DNA of 64,000 bases from the NCBI GenBank assembly GCA_914767715.1, contig OU612068.1:2666001-2730000 (forward strand), written 5' to 3'. Each line of letters starts with the position of its first letter. Within the stretch, counting starts at the first letter, position 1. Origin of the DNA: Membranipora membranacea. Taxonomy: Eukaryota > Bryozoa > Gymnolaemata > Cheilostomatida > Membraniporidae. The position numbers and the translations under genes were made by a program. The notes under the pieces are model-generated. The model was not told where the DNA came from. It made no database searches and worked only from the letters and a program-made list of their open reading frames with translations. Shown piece by piece: positions 17,601-30,374 of the stretch.

Positions 17601-20600
17601 TATGGCTGCCAGTTGGGCTCTGCGTTGATAAGCATGCCTGCCTGTCGTAACAGATTTAATCAAGTATTTGACTTGTTGTCTGCCCGTTGTACTCTAACGA
17701 TATCAGCCCTACCTGCGCCTGTGCCAAGGAGAAGCGAATTGTATTATATAACTACAGCTCAGCAGCTATTGGAAATTACTTAGCGAGGATACCTGCTGAT
17801 TGCTCGCGCCGCGGCTCGGTCTAAACTTGGTATTATTGTGCACAGCTTTGGTTCTGTTTCTCACTGGTTGGCGAGGAGAGCGAGGATTCTGATTTATATC
17901 CTTGTCAATCTAAGCGCACATCATGCCGTTTTACAGGTTTGTGGTATTCATTTAATTTTTTGGAGTCTCATTTTCCTCTGTTTTGTTTTTGTGATTGATA
18001 ATCGTTTGACTAACATTGAAATAACTTGTGTGTAATAAATTGTGGTGAAAGTAAATGCAGAAGGTGTTTACCTTTTAGAGAGAGGTAAGTTTGTCTTATT
18101 TTAGGATCCTATTTTATCGGTGATGATTTGTTGTCAGTAAAGTCTACCTATCGTTACTCTGTATATACACTGTCGGACATGTGTTGTTAACAACTTTCCC
18201 TTTTATCTATTGTGTGTCTGTCAGACTTAAAGTTTACATTCCCTCATCTTACCTTTCACTTCATGTATAACTAGGGAAAACTTATATTAATATACGATTT
18301 AACAGTTGCAATCTTTATTGTTTACAAGTCGTAATCCGGGGTTACGTATTTTGCTGCAATATTTATGCACTTGATAGCATGGGGTGTGCTATAATTGTAA
18401 TGATAATATGTACCTAGTATATTTATAAACTTATAGGTTATTGGACTATGTTCTGGGGTATTTTGAGGTAGAAAGAATCAATCTTCGAATTATCTCTCAT
18501 AATCAAACAGTTTCTAGTATTTAATATTAAATTTATTTAGTCTGGGATTTATTTGAGGAGTTTTCTCCCGTCTGCGTAGTTGGTTCAATTACAATATATA
18601 AAATGATCTACAAACTCATGACTCCAAAATGTCAAAGAGTTATATGGTCGTCCTGCTATTCTGCAGTGATATAAATCACTCAAGTATAAATTGTCATGAT
18701 GAGAAGATAACTTCAGGGGTCTTTCAAAAGTTTTCTTCTGGCAAGAAATTGATGTCACATATTTCTGCACATAATATAAAAAAATCTTGAATTTCTTTTT
18801 TTTTATAAGTGTAACTGCAAAGTTTTGATGTTGATGAGGAGGTTGATTTTCAAGTTATCAAGTCACCTAATCTATGGCCGATGCATGAGGTCGGAACTCT
18901 GACTCAGCCTTAATACTGAAGAAATTTGTCACAACATTTAGTCAATAGTATGAGCTGAGTTAGTTGCCTAAAATTTGCGAAGTGTCCCAAAGCTCCGTCC
19001 ATTGTCATTAGATTGAAGCCGAATATACCAATTATTTGAGCACACAGCTCTGTGATGGGCTTGTAATTGACAAATAATTGAATTAAGACCAGTTAGGTAC
19101 GGAGTTAAGGGTGCTTTCGACTGGAGAATGGAGGGTGACAGACATCGACAGGGCGTCATTTCGAAAACGCAGCAGCTTCAAGACAGACATGCCGTATGTA
19201 TTCCAATTCTATATCAATATATCTTGTTTGTTTAACTGTTTCATTTAGATTTCTTGCTATAATATGAATTATAATACTAAATGAAAAGTTTTTTTACCAT
19301 ATAATTATAATCAGTATCATCTTGTGGCGACTATCCTGTCTGTATTAAAGACTGTGCAGGCTTTTGTTGTCTTTGTAACTGCTGTTACATGCTAGAGAGA
19401 GCTAATTTATAACCTGACAATGATATTCAGATGTCTCTTTTAATTGAGCCGATTTCTAAGATGATCAGAATTCAGAAGCTCTTCAAATATGTCTTTTTTT
19501 CATCATATTGACCATATTTATGTTTCTCTGTCTTGATTTGTTCAGGTTATCTGGAATATTCGACTCCATCTCTCAGGTGGCAAAGTTCACTCGACGATGG
19601 GATGATGATTTTATCGAGTCTATCAATCACCGATGGTCGTGTCTGATATTGGTGGTTATGACTGTTACTGTGAGTCTGAAGCAGTATGCTGGTGAGCCTA
19701 TCGTGTGCTGGTGTGACGGCACGTGGTCAGGTATGCTGTTCTAGCTCATAATAGGGTTAGAAACCATAGAGCAGTAGATATTAGCTAGAATTTAGTTTAG
19801 CTAGTTTGAGTTATAGCCAGCACCAATTTTCACTAGTTGGATTTAAAGTTAATATAAAGTCATGAGGTTGAGTTAATGTTAGCTAGCCATAGAATTTACT
19901 ATTTTGAGCCTGTGCAAAAAGGTGGCGAACATTCCAACGTGTGAATACTTTACTCCTCTATCGGGTAGACGATGTTGATGTAACCTTCTTTGACCAGTTA
20001 AATATAGTTTTGACAATTCTTGGAACGTATTCAGGCTTTGATCGAAGAAATGAGCGGTGAGTTGTTTGTATTTGTGAACATATAATAGTATCATGATTTT
20101 CAGGCTTGAATATGTTACAGGAGCAATGGTTGAGTATGCACATCAGATATGTTGGATATCTAATACATATTACCTCCCTCCCGGGACGGCCCCTCTTACC
20201 CGAGATGAACCTAGAGTACAGATCTTAGTCTATTATCAGGTGAGCTTACATCTTCCACCTATACCCTTACAACGTTGTACATAATTCTATGTTACACCAC
20301 ATTTATCCGTTGGCACATATTTCATTCTTCTGGGCGAGGGTCAATAGCGATCATAAAAAAAGGGGATGAGAATTTATATTCCTGTGATGACTGTAAATCG
20401 AATCATTTAGTTTGTATGAAAATTAGGTTGGCTAACAGGAAATTATTTCGAGGTCACCAGAGCAGCATTTTCAGGTGTGTTCTTATTCATGCATTTTGGT
20501 TGCATGAGCTTGATATAGCTTTTATACTTGAAAACGCAAGAGTGTTGTTTGTTTACTCTGGAATTTGGTCAATGACTGAATACACAGTAAAGCTGTGAAA

Positions 20601-23350
20601 TTAGATGTAAGTAATAGAAATCGGTATTGATGAGCTCTGGTGGAATCTCTCCAGTGAATCAGTTTAGACACTTGACCTTTGAGTGTATTATATTGATCTC
20701 CTATTTTAATCAAATATGATTAAACTAAAGCTCGATCTACTTTCCTCCCACTCATCAGAATTAACCAATCATACGCTGAGATTATCATATCTTTGCGCCA
20801 TAATTTCACCCTGATTTTTTCTTTGATGACCAGAAGATGAATCACTTTCTGACACCTATTATTGATGAAAGCTGAGTTTGTGTATTTTTTACTGATTGGA
20901 TTATGGATTGTTTTCATTACAAACACCTGAATAATTGGCTCAATGATGAAACAGCAAGATGAGAAATCAGCCTAATAAGATTGTAGATACACTTGATTAG
21001 TGTCAGCTCTGTTACTGCAGATAATATCACAATAAATAACGGAAAACCTGTGATAATATTTCGCTATGTTTCTGAAATTTTCATTTGGAAAATATTTAAA
21101 TCTGACTAATCTAGCTCTTCAATTAGGCAGCTTTGACCGGCTCTTGGCAACTTTTAAATGGAAATGATTGATCCGTTGTCACGCTCAATGCTGTGACTCT
21201 ATGGAAAAATGATTCACTGAGAGTATATTTTTGTCCTTCCCTTTCATACGGACACACTAAATCGAGAACTCTTCACCCTTAGCACAGCCCTGTTTTGAGT
21301 TATTCTTAGCAGCCTCCCTATGGAACCACTTGCCGATAATTGCTGCAGTTAACAGCTGTCAAAATATATCTAAGTGCCTGCGAGTTTTAAACATCGTTCC
21401 ACCCTGAAGGTTTGCGACTTTTCAGACTAAAAAAAAATCCTTTCAAGCTTTCAAATTATATGGGTTTTATAAAATAGGGTTTGGTTCAACATAAATGTTG
21501 AAAAGTTGGTCAAATGAGATGAACAGGAATGCCATTTATCACTTTTGATTCCGCCTTAAATGAATGCAGGAATTGTGTTCCCTGTAGGAAATACTTTATA
21601 AGAGCTGCCTTCAATCAGTCAGAATTCTTCATCTATTTCGTACAATCTAACTTATCTTTGTACGCTCAACATCATCAATGCAGATTAATTATGGTTTTGT
21701 GTTGGTTTGTCAAAAGTGGCAGATGATCTCTGACAAAACTTATCAGATTCTTAAACCTAGAAGATAATAGTACGATCATCTGTATATTGTATTTATTATA
21801 GTGGGTTCCATTCATCTTACTGGCCCAGGCGTTCCTCTTCCAGCTGCCTAACTTACTGTGGAAGTCTTGTAGTAAGTTTATTGGTATTGATCTGAACAGG
21901 ATGTCTCGCACTGTGTCTGGAATGGAGAATGTTAACCCTGAGGTAAGTGTTATCACTCTATGATATACATATGATATGTTATAGAACGACTTTAAACTAG
22001 CAACCATCCCGTTCATGGTATGACCAGGGTGAAAGGAAAACTTTGAAAAGGCATAGCCATATACTGTTGAGAAAAAGGTTTTTTTTTGTGAAAATGGGTA
22101 ATCATCTTAAAATTCAGCAGAAACTGTGCAGGGCGGCCCCCTTTTTTTTCCTGGGTAAAAATTGTTATATGTCTTTTTAAAAGACTAGAGATAGAACAGT
22201 GAGAGTGGTGGTGAAGCAGATAGACCGATCTCTAGCCATATCAGCATGGCGGTCGGGTGGCAAGGTGGCCTCCTTCTTCAAAAAGGCTCACAACTATCTG
22301 TGTATATTAGGCTGTGGCAGAGGATTTGGGAATTACCTTATCACGCTTTACATATTCATCAAAATACTCTATATTGGTGAGTTGTCTCTCCTTGTTCCGT
22401 GGTTACCTTCATAATACTTTGATGTATTGCAACAATCATTCTATCATGCTACATGAGTACGCATGTACACGATCCCAGAGCTTAGTTGAAACTGTTTGAT
22501 TGAGAGGTTGTTTACATAATGAGAAACAACGTTCTCAACCAAATCGATACTGTACTCAAATGTGCTACCATCGCATACTCGCATACCTCCGAATTTTGCT
22601 TCAAATGTAAATTTCATCTTCTTCTATTTTGTAGGAAATACAGTAGGTCAACTGTTTGCCCTGAACTATGTTCTCGGGGCTGAGTCATTTGGTATGCATT
22701 TTCTCTTTATGGGCGTCAAACTCATCAATGACCTCTCCTCGGGCATTGATGTCCACTCAGGAAGTAGAATCTTCCCCCGAGTCACAATGTGTGACTTTGA
22801 TATTCGTCAGATGTCTAACGAACACAAGTATACCATCGAGTGTGCTCTCCCTATAAACTTGTTCAACGAGAAAATATTTATATTCTTGTGGTTTTGGCTT
22901 GTCGCTATGACATTGCTAAACTTTCTCAGTCTAATAGCCTGGATAAGCGCACTGTTTGCTATGAACAGAACCTCATATGTTAAAAAATATCTCTGCATCT
23001 CTGAACGCATGAGAAGAACTCGCCTTGATAAAAAACACCTGAAATGTTTCACAGAGCTCTATCTTCGACAGGATGGTGTGTTCGCGATCCGTATTCTCTC
23101 TAAGAACACTAATGACGTGGTTGTCGCTGAGATCGTCTGTAAACTCTGGGATCACTTCATCTTACATCACGGCAAGAATAAGGAGTTTCACCGAGATCAT
23201 ACTCCGGAGGATACATTTGACTTTGAGGAGGATATCGGTAATGGTTACCGCGGGAGAAGCTACAACCGTCCCAATCAAATAGATGTGGGGGATGGTGACG
23301 GAAATAAAGCCAAGTCGAATGCCACTACGCCCGGAAACATCTTCCCATAA
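14648..23350 (+). CDS. Innexin A, with alternative first exons, about 458 residues
   Basis: Innexins form gap-junction channels and hemichannels in the plasma membrane of invertebrates. Common exons: 19546-19730, 20121-20239, 21802-21942, 22184-22376, 22635-23350 (TAA). They are preceded by one of four candidate first exons (14648-14670, 15165-15187, 17923-17936, 19189-19193), all in phase 2. Using the second gives MAEMAYYALSGIFDSISQ. Features: TM1 about 38-54, extracellular-loop cysteines C62 and C80, signature YYQWVPFILL at 107-116 opening TM2, TM3 about 203-222, loop 2 cysteines C273 and C290, TM4 about 301-323, then a cytoplasmic C terminus rich in Asp, Asn and Gly ending NIFP. The motif RWDDDF before TM1 and the stretch [17 protein letters not shown] are classic for the family. 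Length is normal. It lies directly upstream of innexin B, a close paralogue with identical internal exon lengths. I assign no numbered innexin name. Confidence 0.93.
15012..15026 (+). promoter_or_regulatory. TATA-like promoter element upstream of innexin exon 1b
   Basis: The sequence ATAAAAGTATAAAAT lies about 140 bp before the ATG of exon 1b and is followed by a pyrimidine-rich stretch suitable for a start site and leader. This is an inference from sequence only. AT-rich DNA makes chance matches common, but the surrounding 60 bp are less AT-rich than average. Confidence 0.35.
15165..15187 (+). CDS. Innexin A alternative first coding exon 1b
   Basis: Encodes MAEMAYY(A) with a GTATGT donor at 15188, phase 2, compatible with exon 2 at 19546. 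The 5' leader is pyrimidine-rich and a TATA-like box lies about 140 bp upstream. It differs from exon 1a at four third-codon positions only, leaving the peptide unchanged. Confidence 0.68.
15188..17922. other. Long first intron of innexin A, no other gene seen
   Basis: About 2.7 kb between alternative first exons 1b and 1c. No exon with matched splice sites or family resemblance was found on either strand, and no clear transposon. It is AT-rich. Regulatory sequence for the downstream alternative start at 17923 would be expected here. Confidence 0.4.
17923..17936 (+). CDS. Innexin A candidate alternative first coding exon 1c
   Basis: ATGCCGTTTTACAG followed by a GTTTGT donor. It would encode MPFY(R) and, in phase 2, joins the acceptor at 19546 to read MPFYRLSGIF. 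The first exons of innexins B and C are equally tiny and of the same phase, which supports it. It remains a short match that needs transcript evidence. Confidence 0.42.
19189..19193 (+). CDS. Innexin A candidate alternative first coding exon 1d
   Basis: ATGCC followed by a GTATGT donor, five coding bases in phase 2, joining exon 2 at 19546 to read MPLSGIFDS. The donor matches those of exons 1a and 1b. It is the candidate nearest to exon 2, with a 352-bp intron. Because only five bases are coding, chance cannot be excluded. Confidence 0.38.
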
Positions 23351-24923
23351 GTTTAAGATTTCAACCTGAACTTATAAGTGAATAACCTTGATCCAATCAT
23401 TAATCCAATCATCAATACTTTATACTGGACATCAGAAAATTACTTGCTCAACAAAGATTTGACAGAAAGACATGTAAGGGAGGTCCAAAAAACATTGTTG
23501 AAGACAATCGTATCAATTATATCGGCCATAAATATACGAGAACTTTACATATTATATGCTAACTGATGGAGCTTAAATTCATGCTGCTGTGACGAGAAAT
23601 ATGGAATTATAAATCCTCTTGGGTATTTATCGAGTCAATCATCCGTACTAATTACAGACATACTTTTACAATATTAGGGTATACATCTGACATTATTGTT
23701 TGTTTCTGGAACGCCTTGAACTTGTCAGCAGACGGATTAATGATCGCATTCCTCAGGTGTGAATCATTGGCTATATTTAAGATATTACCTGCCTCAACAG
23801 CATCAACACACTGAGAAGTACCGACTGGAATATAAACAGGAGCAGATCACTCCAAGAACTGCTAGTTTAAATCGGAAAATCAACATCATCACTGTCACCA
23901 GCTGACCTGGATCCCCGGGACATAGGTATATGAACAAACAATATAAATAGCCAGATTAGAAAAAGTCACCAGCTACTCCGAAAAAACCAACTTCTCTACC
24001 TTGGACTCTAGTGCTCGTTCAAATTTAACAATCACGGTGAGCAGCTGAAAAATTAATCACAGCTAGTTCTGAGACTGTGTCATTTAAGACGATGATGAGC
24101 TTGACCTATTTGGAGCCGACTCCGTCTTTCAACTGAGTAAATGAGAGAAAATCAGCCGGCCGTTCCGTCCAGCGGATATCAGCCTCACACATGAACACCT
24201 TGTGAGCAGAAAAGAGCAGTCACATATCATCAGATTCATAACACAGGTGAGTGCAAGTTCAAAATAATCATGGCCTCCATAAATGTGCCACGCTTGGCTA
24301 AAAACTGGAAAAAAATAGCATCATACTTTATAATTGGCTGAGTTATTAACTTCTGTAGATTATAACTACATTATGGATTATCAATGAGATGATTTGCTTA
24401 TCCCTGTTATATCTACTTGAATGTCTTACGTTACTGTTGAAGAATTCCGGTTTGAGAGTAATTAAGATTTTATTGCACTAATTCCTATAACATCAAACCC
24501 AATCACAGCATAGGCATCATAGCGCTAAATCATCGACGGTAATTAAGCTACAGCCAGTGGCAGCGATATTGGCAAGCGGTGCATGCAAAATCAGCTTGTG
24601 ATACTGTATATTAGACTGTATATGAGACTCCATGATGTATATGCAAATCGAGAAACCATGATCAATCTGTTACATGATGAGAAGCGCTGTTTAATGTTGG
24701 AACAGCGGGATTAGATATACATTCTAACTTTATTGCCTCTACCCAGCGCTTTATATTACACTGTCTTGTGCCTGATTGCAACTTAGTCTCAACTCTGCTA
24801 TAGCTATGCAATGTCACTGAAAACCTAGCAGCTAGTTTTTTTGTGTGTGGATTATTATCAAAAGAATGATCTTGAAATTAATTAACAACTAGAAAGTTCC
24901 TCGCTTAAATAACAGTCACCATC
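23351..24923. other. Spacer between innexin A and innexin B
   Basis: Holds the 3' end of innexin A and the 5' leader of innexin B. A donor-like ACACAG|GTGAGT near 24246 could end an untranslated leader exon of innexin B, but nothing coding supports it. No repeat or other gene is seen. Confidence 0.35.
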
Positions 24924-27900
24924 ATGATTGGATCGTAAGTAGACCAGAATTTTTTTAAATGGAATAAAATTAGTTTAGATATCTGTTTAGCTTAATACAG
25001 TGGTTATCTGTATGTCCATAAACATTATAAATTATAATATGTATATGTAATGGTAATGTATTTTCATAATTTGGCAAATGAAATGTTTTTGAATTTTTTG
25101 AGCCTTCCCTGAACAATCAAAGAAAAATAATAGGCCTAGGTACTATTGATGTTTCAAGAATTTTGGAGTAACAGAGTAAATGTCTTTTTGCTACTTTCTG
25201 GCTCATGACATTGTTTTAAACTTTCAATGATGAACTTCCAAAAATCTGCGCTTTTTGACAAAATTGAGAGTTTTGGTTGCTCTCAAATATAGCTTATATC
25301 AAACAAAATCTGGATAATCTGGTGGAAAAAGCAGTATAAATGCAGCTTAGATGCTGCCTGATTTTATTGGGATGATAGACATATCATTGAGGCGATAGAC
25401 ATTTATGTATCTGTGATATTTCACATCTTTCTTTTGTATTTTTGACAAAAATATCAGTTTTCAATACCAAACTTAGTATGTGTTGAATTGTCTTTTTTCA
25501 CCTTTCTCTACAGAATATCTGGATTCCTAGATGGAATCTCTCGTATGGGAAAGTTTGCAGCTCGGTGGGATGACGATTTCTTTGACAGAGTAAATCACAG
25601 ATACTCCACAGTCGTACTGCTTGTCTTCACCGTCGTGGTCAGCACTAAACAGTATGTGGGAGAGCCGATCGTCTGCTGGACTCCGGCTACTTTTACAGGT
25701 TAGCATTAAACACAAACCTTCACCCATTGCTTTGAGATTATACATGTGTCAATCAAGGGGACAGACTGGTGTGTACACAGTTGTAGATGTGCTTTCCTCT
25801 CCCTCAATGGAGTGGTGAATTTGTGCAATTCATCCTGGGCCATTGGATCGGTTATATCCTAGGGCCCATTTGATGATGGAACCCTTATTATGTCAAGCAA
25901 CCCACAAAAATAGTATTTCTGTTGCGGTGGTATGATATTTAGTTGCGCTAATCAATTAATTTGGCCAATTTGCTAATGACTCATCTTTTATGTCTTCCGA
26001 AGTAGCAAACAACACAACATTTTAATTGGCTCAAATATAAATGGTACATTAAATAATATTTCCTTTGCGTCAGCTAAATTATCTACTCATATTTTGACCT
26101 CATACAATAATTCTATCATGATGGACAACAAACTCAATACCATCATGTTTGATAAATGTTTGACATGTTGCAGGTGCCATGGTAGAATATGCCCATCAGG
26201 TCTGCTGGATTTCTAACACATACTATCTACCCAGAAACCAGGCTCCCCTGACTAGAGACCAGCCAAGGGACTCAGTACTTATATATTACCAGGTAAGACT
26301 CTACATAGCTCAGGAGATCTAGCGGTGTATGTATTTACAGAATATATAAAATTTGATCAAAATACAAAGTGCAAACTTTGAGAAATAACATGAAATTAGT
26401 TGCATCTGCTGCGAAATTAAATCCAATGAAAGTTTTTCTCTTTTCCCATATTTTGCCCTACACCAGAAAAACACATAGACAACTAGATAATGAGGAAAGT
26501 TACTGAATCTTAACCCTCAGATTTTTTTGTGATGAGACAACATTGACTCAATGTCTGTCTATATCCCCAATAAACAAAAAAATGCTGAGTGATATTTTAT
26601 CACCAATTTAGACCGCAGAGGGAGGTGTGATGCTTTTTTACCCACCCAGCTTTAAGTAGAATGCCAATCTAGTTTCTGGCATCCACTGATAATTCTGCAG
26701 CGTATTGTTGAGATCCTCGCTTGTCAGACATACCTCTCAGCTGATGTAATAATACCTGTTGATTGATTCAACAGTGGATCATTGAACTGTGCATCTATCG
26801 AATATGGCTTGTACGTGATATGCCCAAAGATAACACATTTGTTATTAAAAATCTAATACATAATCCAATCTGGCGCAGTGTAACAAGAAATTGATTTTGA
26901 GTCATTTTATGCGCAGAATGTGTTATACAGTGCCAGGTTGACATTCTCCCGAACAACTCAAAAATATTAAATTAAGAGAAATGTATTATGATACATATAA
27001 TGAGACACGAAAAATGGAAATATGTATTCAGACCAGATGAAAATGTTTAGAAGATCATATTTATGTCTCTTGGGTGCTGGTTTAGCCGTGTCAGTATTAT
27101 TCTTATTTTTAATTATTTCCTCAGGCTTCAAGACCCAGTCATAAAAAAATTTGGGTCCATCCGGAGACTGATAATTGAATTAAAAGTATAACTACACAGC
27201 CCTTCTGAAACCCATGATCCAATTGTCAATATTGTTACCCAGAGAGATTTTTTTTATAAATGATTGATGCTGTTCACTACTGCTTTATAGCATCGTGAGA
27301 AAGGACAGTTGTTCTCTCCCTAAAGTGATATAAAATTCAAGCCCTTGTTTAATTAATTCATCAAATTAGGGAACAGGTCCTAATCTTGATAACCAAACTG
27401 AATAGTTAATTTATACAAACACCTTGTACAGAGTGAAGTTTTTTTATCAATGACATGGCATGACATCTCTACACCAGCGCAGAGATAAGTATCATGTGTT
27501 ATAGTGTTTAGAGAAAATTATTGCTCTGACATCATCAAGAATTAGGAGGGGTGTCGACTTCTAACCCAGATCTCATTGTAGTAAAACCTAAAATAATATC
27601 ACACATAACATTGAGATCTCTCATATATTGCACCTCATTTCATTTGTTATATTTATATCCCCCATCAGTTCACTGTGCTGGACCTGAGACAGAGTTGATT
27701 ATAATTATGATTATTTGATTGTAGTGGGTACCGTTTATACTGCTGACACAGGCATTCCTGTTCCAAGTGACTAACATATTCTGGAGTGTACTAAGCAGTA
27801 AGAATGGAGTAGATGTTAATAGACTGGTTATGATGGTCTCTTCATCTGATAACATACACCCTGAGGTGAGAACTAGTCCTGTCCTGTATAAAGGTGTGAA

Positions 27901-29706
27901 TATTTGTCTTCTCGATGTAGAACTTAGTCGACTCATCGTTCGTTCATTCTGTTGTGCGGATATTGATTTTTATCTGATGTGGATAGATTTGAGCAAGAGG
28001 GAATAACTTTAATTTCACTAGTATCATATGTCCCTGATAAAAACAACCATTTTTAAAAATTATAGCACAGCAGCGACAACTAATTCACAAATAAAAAGTG
28101 TGTATAAGTTGTTGCTGCTGTACTATAATTTAAGAAATAGTTCTTTTCATCAGAGACACCATCCAAACAATTGCTGATGATATTTATCACTGTCAGCTGT
28201 TTATAGTTCATACCATGCGGGGCAGGTAGCAAAAACTCGCAACACTTTCTGTCTGAGCTGATGTGAGAAATTAAAACAAAAATTTTAAAATAATTGCAAT
28301 GGCTTCTGTCTGTTTTGTCCCACCAGAAAAAGGTATTGAGCATGAAGCTGATGTTTTGTGTTACTCAGTCTTCCCTTCTCATTCTATTATATTGTTTGTA
28401 GTGCATGTGAATTTGCATTGCTATACTCTGTACATCATTGAGTGACTGGAGGGATTACTGCTGCACTCGTCTTCTTCTGTTTACTTAAAAAATTTGATAA
28501 AAACTGAAAAGCTATTATTGGACCATTCTATGTTTTGGTGCAACACATTGTTATTTATTATTTTTCCAGGTCAGAGAGAAGACAATCCTACAGGCAGTTA
28601 ACAACCTGGACCAGGCTTTAGTTTATGCTTACTGGAGGAGACGATCACCAGTCAACAAATTTGTTAACAGATTTAAGACGTTATGCTGCTGCTTTTTCTG
28701 CGGAAAAGGATACGGGAATTATCTGACAGGGTGTTACGTGCTCTGCAAAATGTTATACATAGGTAAGTTTACTTCGGCAGCAGTTAATTGTGGGGGAGTT
28801 TTGATCTTGAATCATTACTGTAATTATTGTAGGGCTCTTACTCTATGGCTGATCACCACTCGGCCAGTTTTTAAAAATTTCCTTAAGTATACGAATTTTC
28901 TCCCCTTGCTATAAGGTAAGACAACCTCAAAATGATCACCCATTTTTCAATGAGTAAGATTCTAGTGTGCATTTTCATTTGTTGTAGGTAATGCTCTCGG
29001 ACAACTGTTTCTGCTCAATTACTTGCTTGGATCAGAGGCCCTTGGACTACACTTTGCCCAGTTTGGGATCTACGTGGTGAAATTATTAATTCAAGGAAAA
29101 GATGTCGGGGCAAATAGTATAATATTCCCCCGAGTGACCATGTGTGACTTCCAGATAAGACAATTCTCAAACAACCAGGATTACACTGTGGAGTGCGCCT
29201 TACCTATCAATCTCTTCTCCGAGAAGTTCTTCATATTCCTGTGGTTCTGGATTGTTCTGGTGTTCTTTGCTAACATCTACAGCCTTCTGTCCTGGCTCTG
29301 GTGTATATTCTCAGTGAGTAGAGTCAGCTATGTGAAGAAATATGTCAAGCTAGCAGAGAGAGTAAACAAAAACGACCTTGACCGTCGCCACATATCATGC
29401 TTTGCTGATGAGTACCTGCGACATGACGGTATCTTCTGTCTCAGAATGCTGTCATCAAACACAAATGATGTCATCGCAGCTCAAGTCATCGCCCATCTCT
29501 GGAATAATTATAAGCTGCATCACTCTGATTCTCCTGAGTTCCATAAGCCCCACAAGTTTACTGGAGATTATGACTTTGAGGACGGAAATAGCCTGCTGTC
29601 AGAACCGATAAACACAAGACCAAGATCCAGAAGAAGAACCCCTAGACGTACACCCCCTCCGCCTTCTGCTCCATCCACTCCTGCTGACAAACTCTCTGGA
29701 TTTTAA
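24924..29706 (+). CDS. Innexin B, six exons, about 455 residues
   Basis: A gap-junction/hemichannel subunit of the plasma membrane. Exons: 24924-24934, 25514-25698, 26174-26292, 27725-27865, 28570-28762, 28988-29706. Exons 2-5 are 185, 119, 141 and 193 bp, exactly the lengths of the matching innexin A exons, with the same phases, so A and B are tandem duplicates. The start MIGS comes from an 11-bp first exon. Family features in order: [15 protein letters not shown] before TM1, [13 protein letters not shown] in loop 1, [21 protein letters not shown] at the head of TM2, [10 protein letters not shown] and ECALPINLF in loop 2, LWFW in TM4. Where A and C have CWC in loop 1, B has CWT; the conserved first cysteine is kept. 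The C terminus is Arg/Pro-rich and ends LSGF, which fits a class I PDZ ligand (inference). Confidence 0.93.
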
Positions 29707-30374
29707 AAATCATTCAATTTATTTAACTCTGCCATATTTAGAGCAACCATTTATTTTGATATTTAATTTAATAATTTTAGTCTTGCAAGCTTGATTTCCT
29801 TACATGATTACCACATACGCACAGGGACGACTCATGCATATGTGAAAACTCTCCCAAATATATAGACTCTATATTTCTTACCAGAATCCACACACAAACA
29901 TCAAACCAATAGAAATAATACATATTTACGTCAAATATAAGTATATATAATTGAACACACCTCCCGATGAAAGGATGAAAATGTTATCTTAACAGGTTGA
30001 TAGTATCTAACGTGTTTTGTCTTTGTCTATGGTATCTTCTCTGGACAGCAGACACAAACACAGATGGTGTTTAGGGGGTGAGATTTATTAGTGTACGGAT
30101 TAACAACGCCTACTATTTAATTACGAATAAATCTTTATTCATTAACGAGTTATCACTTAGTTAGATATATAAGATTATTACATATAAGTCAGCAGCGGCA
30201 GGGGCAGCAGCTGCTCCCACATAAATTCAGTTTACGTATTTAGCTTATTATTGTGATTATTTTCGAAGCCCTACGACTACTTACTCCATTAGATATATTT
30301 ACTCATTCATTTTCTATCAGCCATAGGCTACAGAATTTTTCTTACTTTTTCCTGTCTGGCCTAAATATTCTATT
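29707..30374. other. Short spacer between innexin B and innexin C
   Basis: About 670 bp of AT-rich DNA holding the innexin B 3' end and the innexin C leader. No exon, RNA gene or repeat was recognised. Confidence 0.4.

Noticed and set aside
24180-24252. Possible untranslated leader exon for innexin B ending ACACAG|GTGAGT
   Set aside because: Only a donor-like match supports it; a non-coding exon cannot be verified without transcripts.
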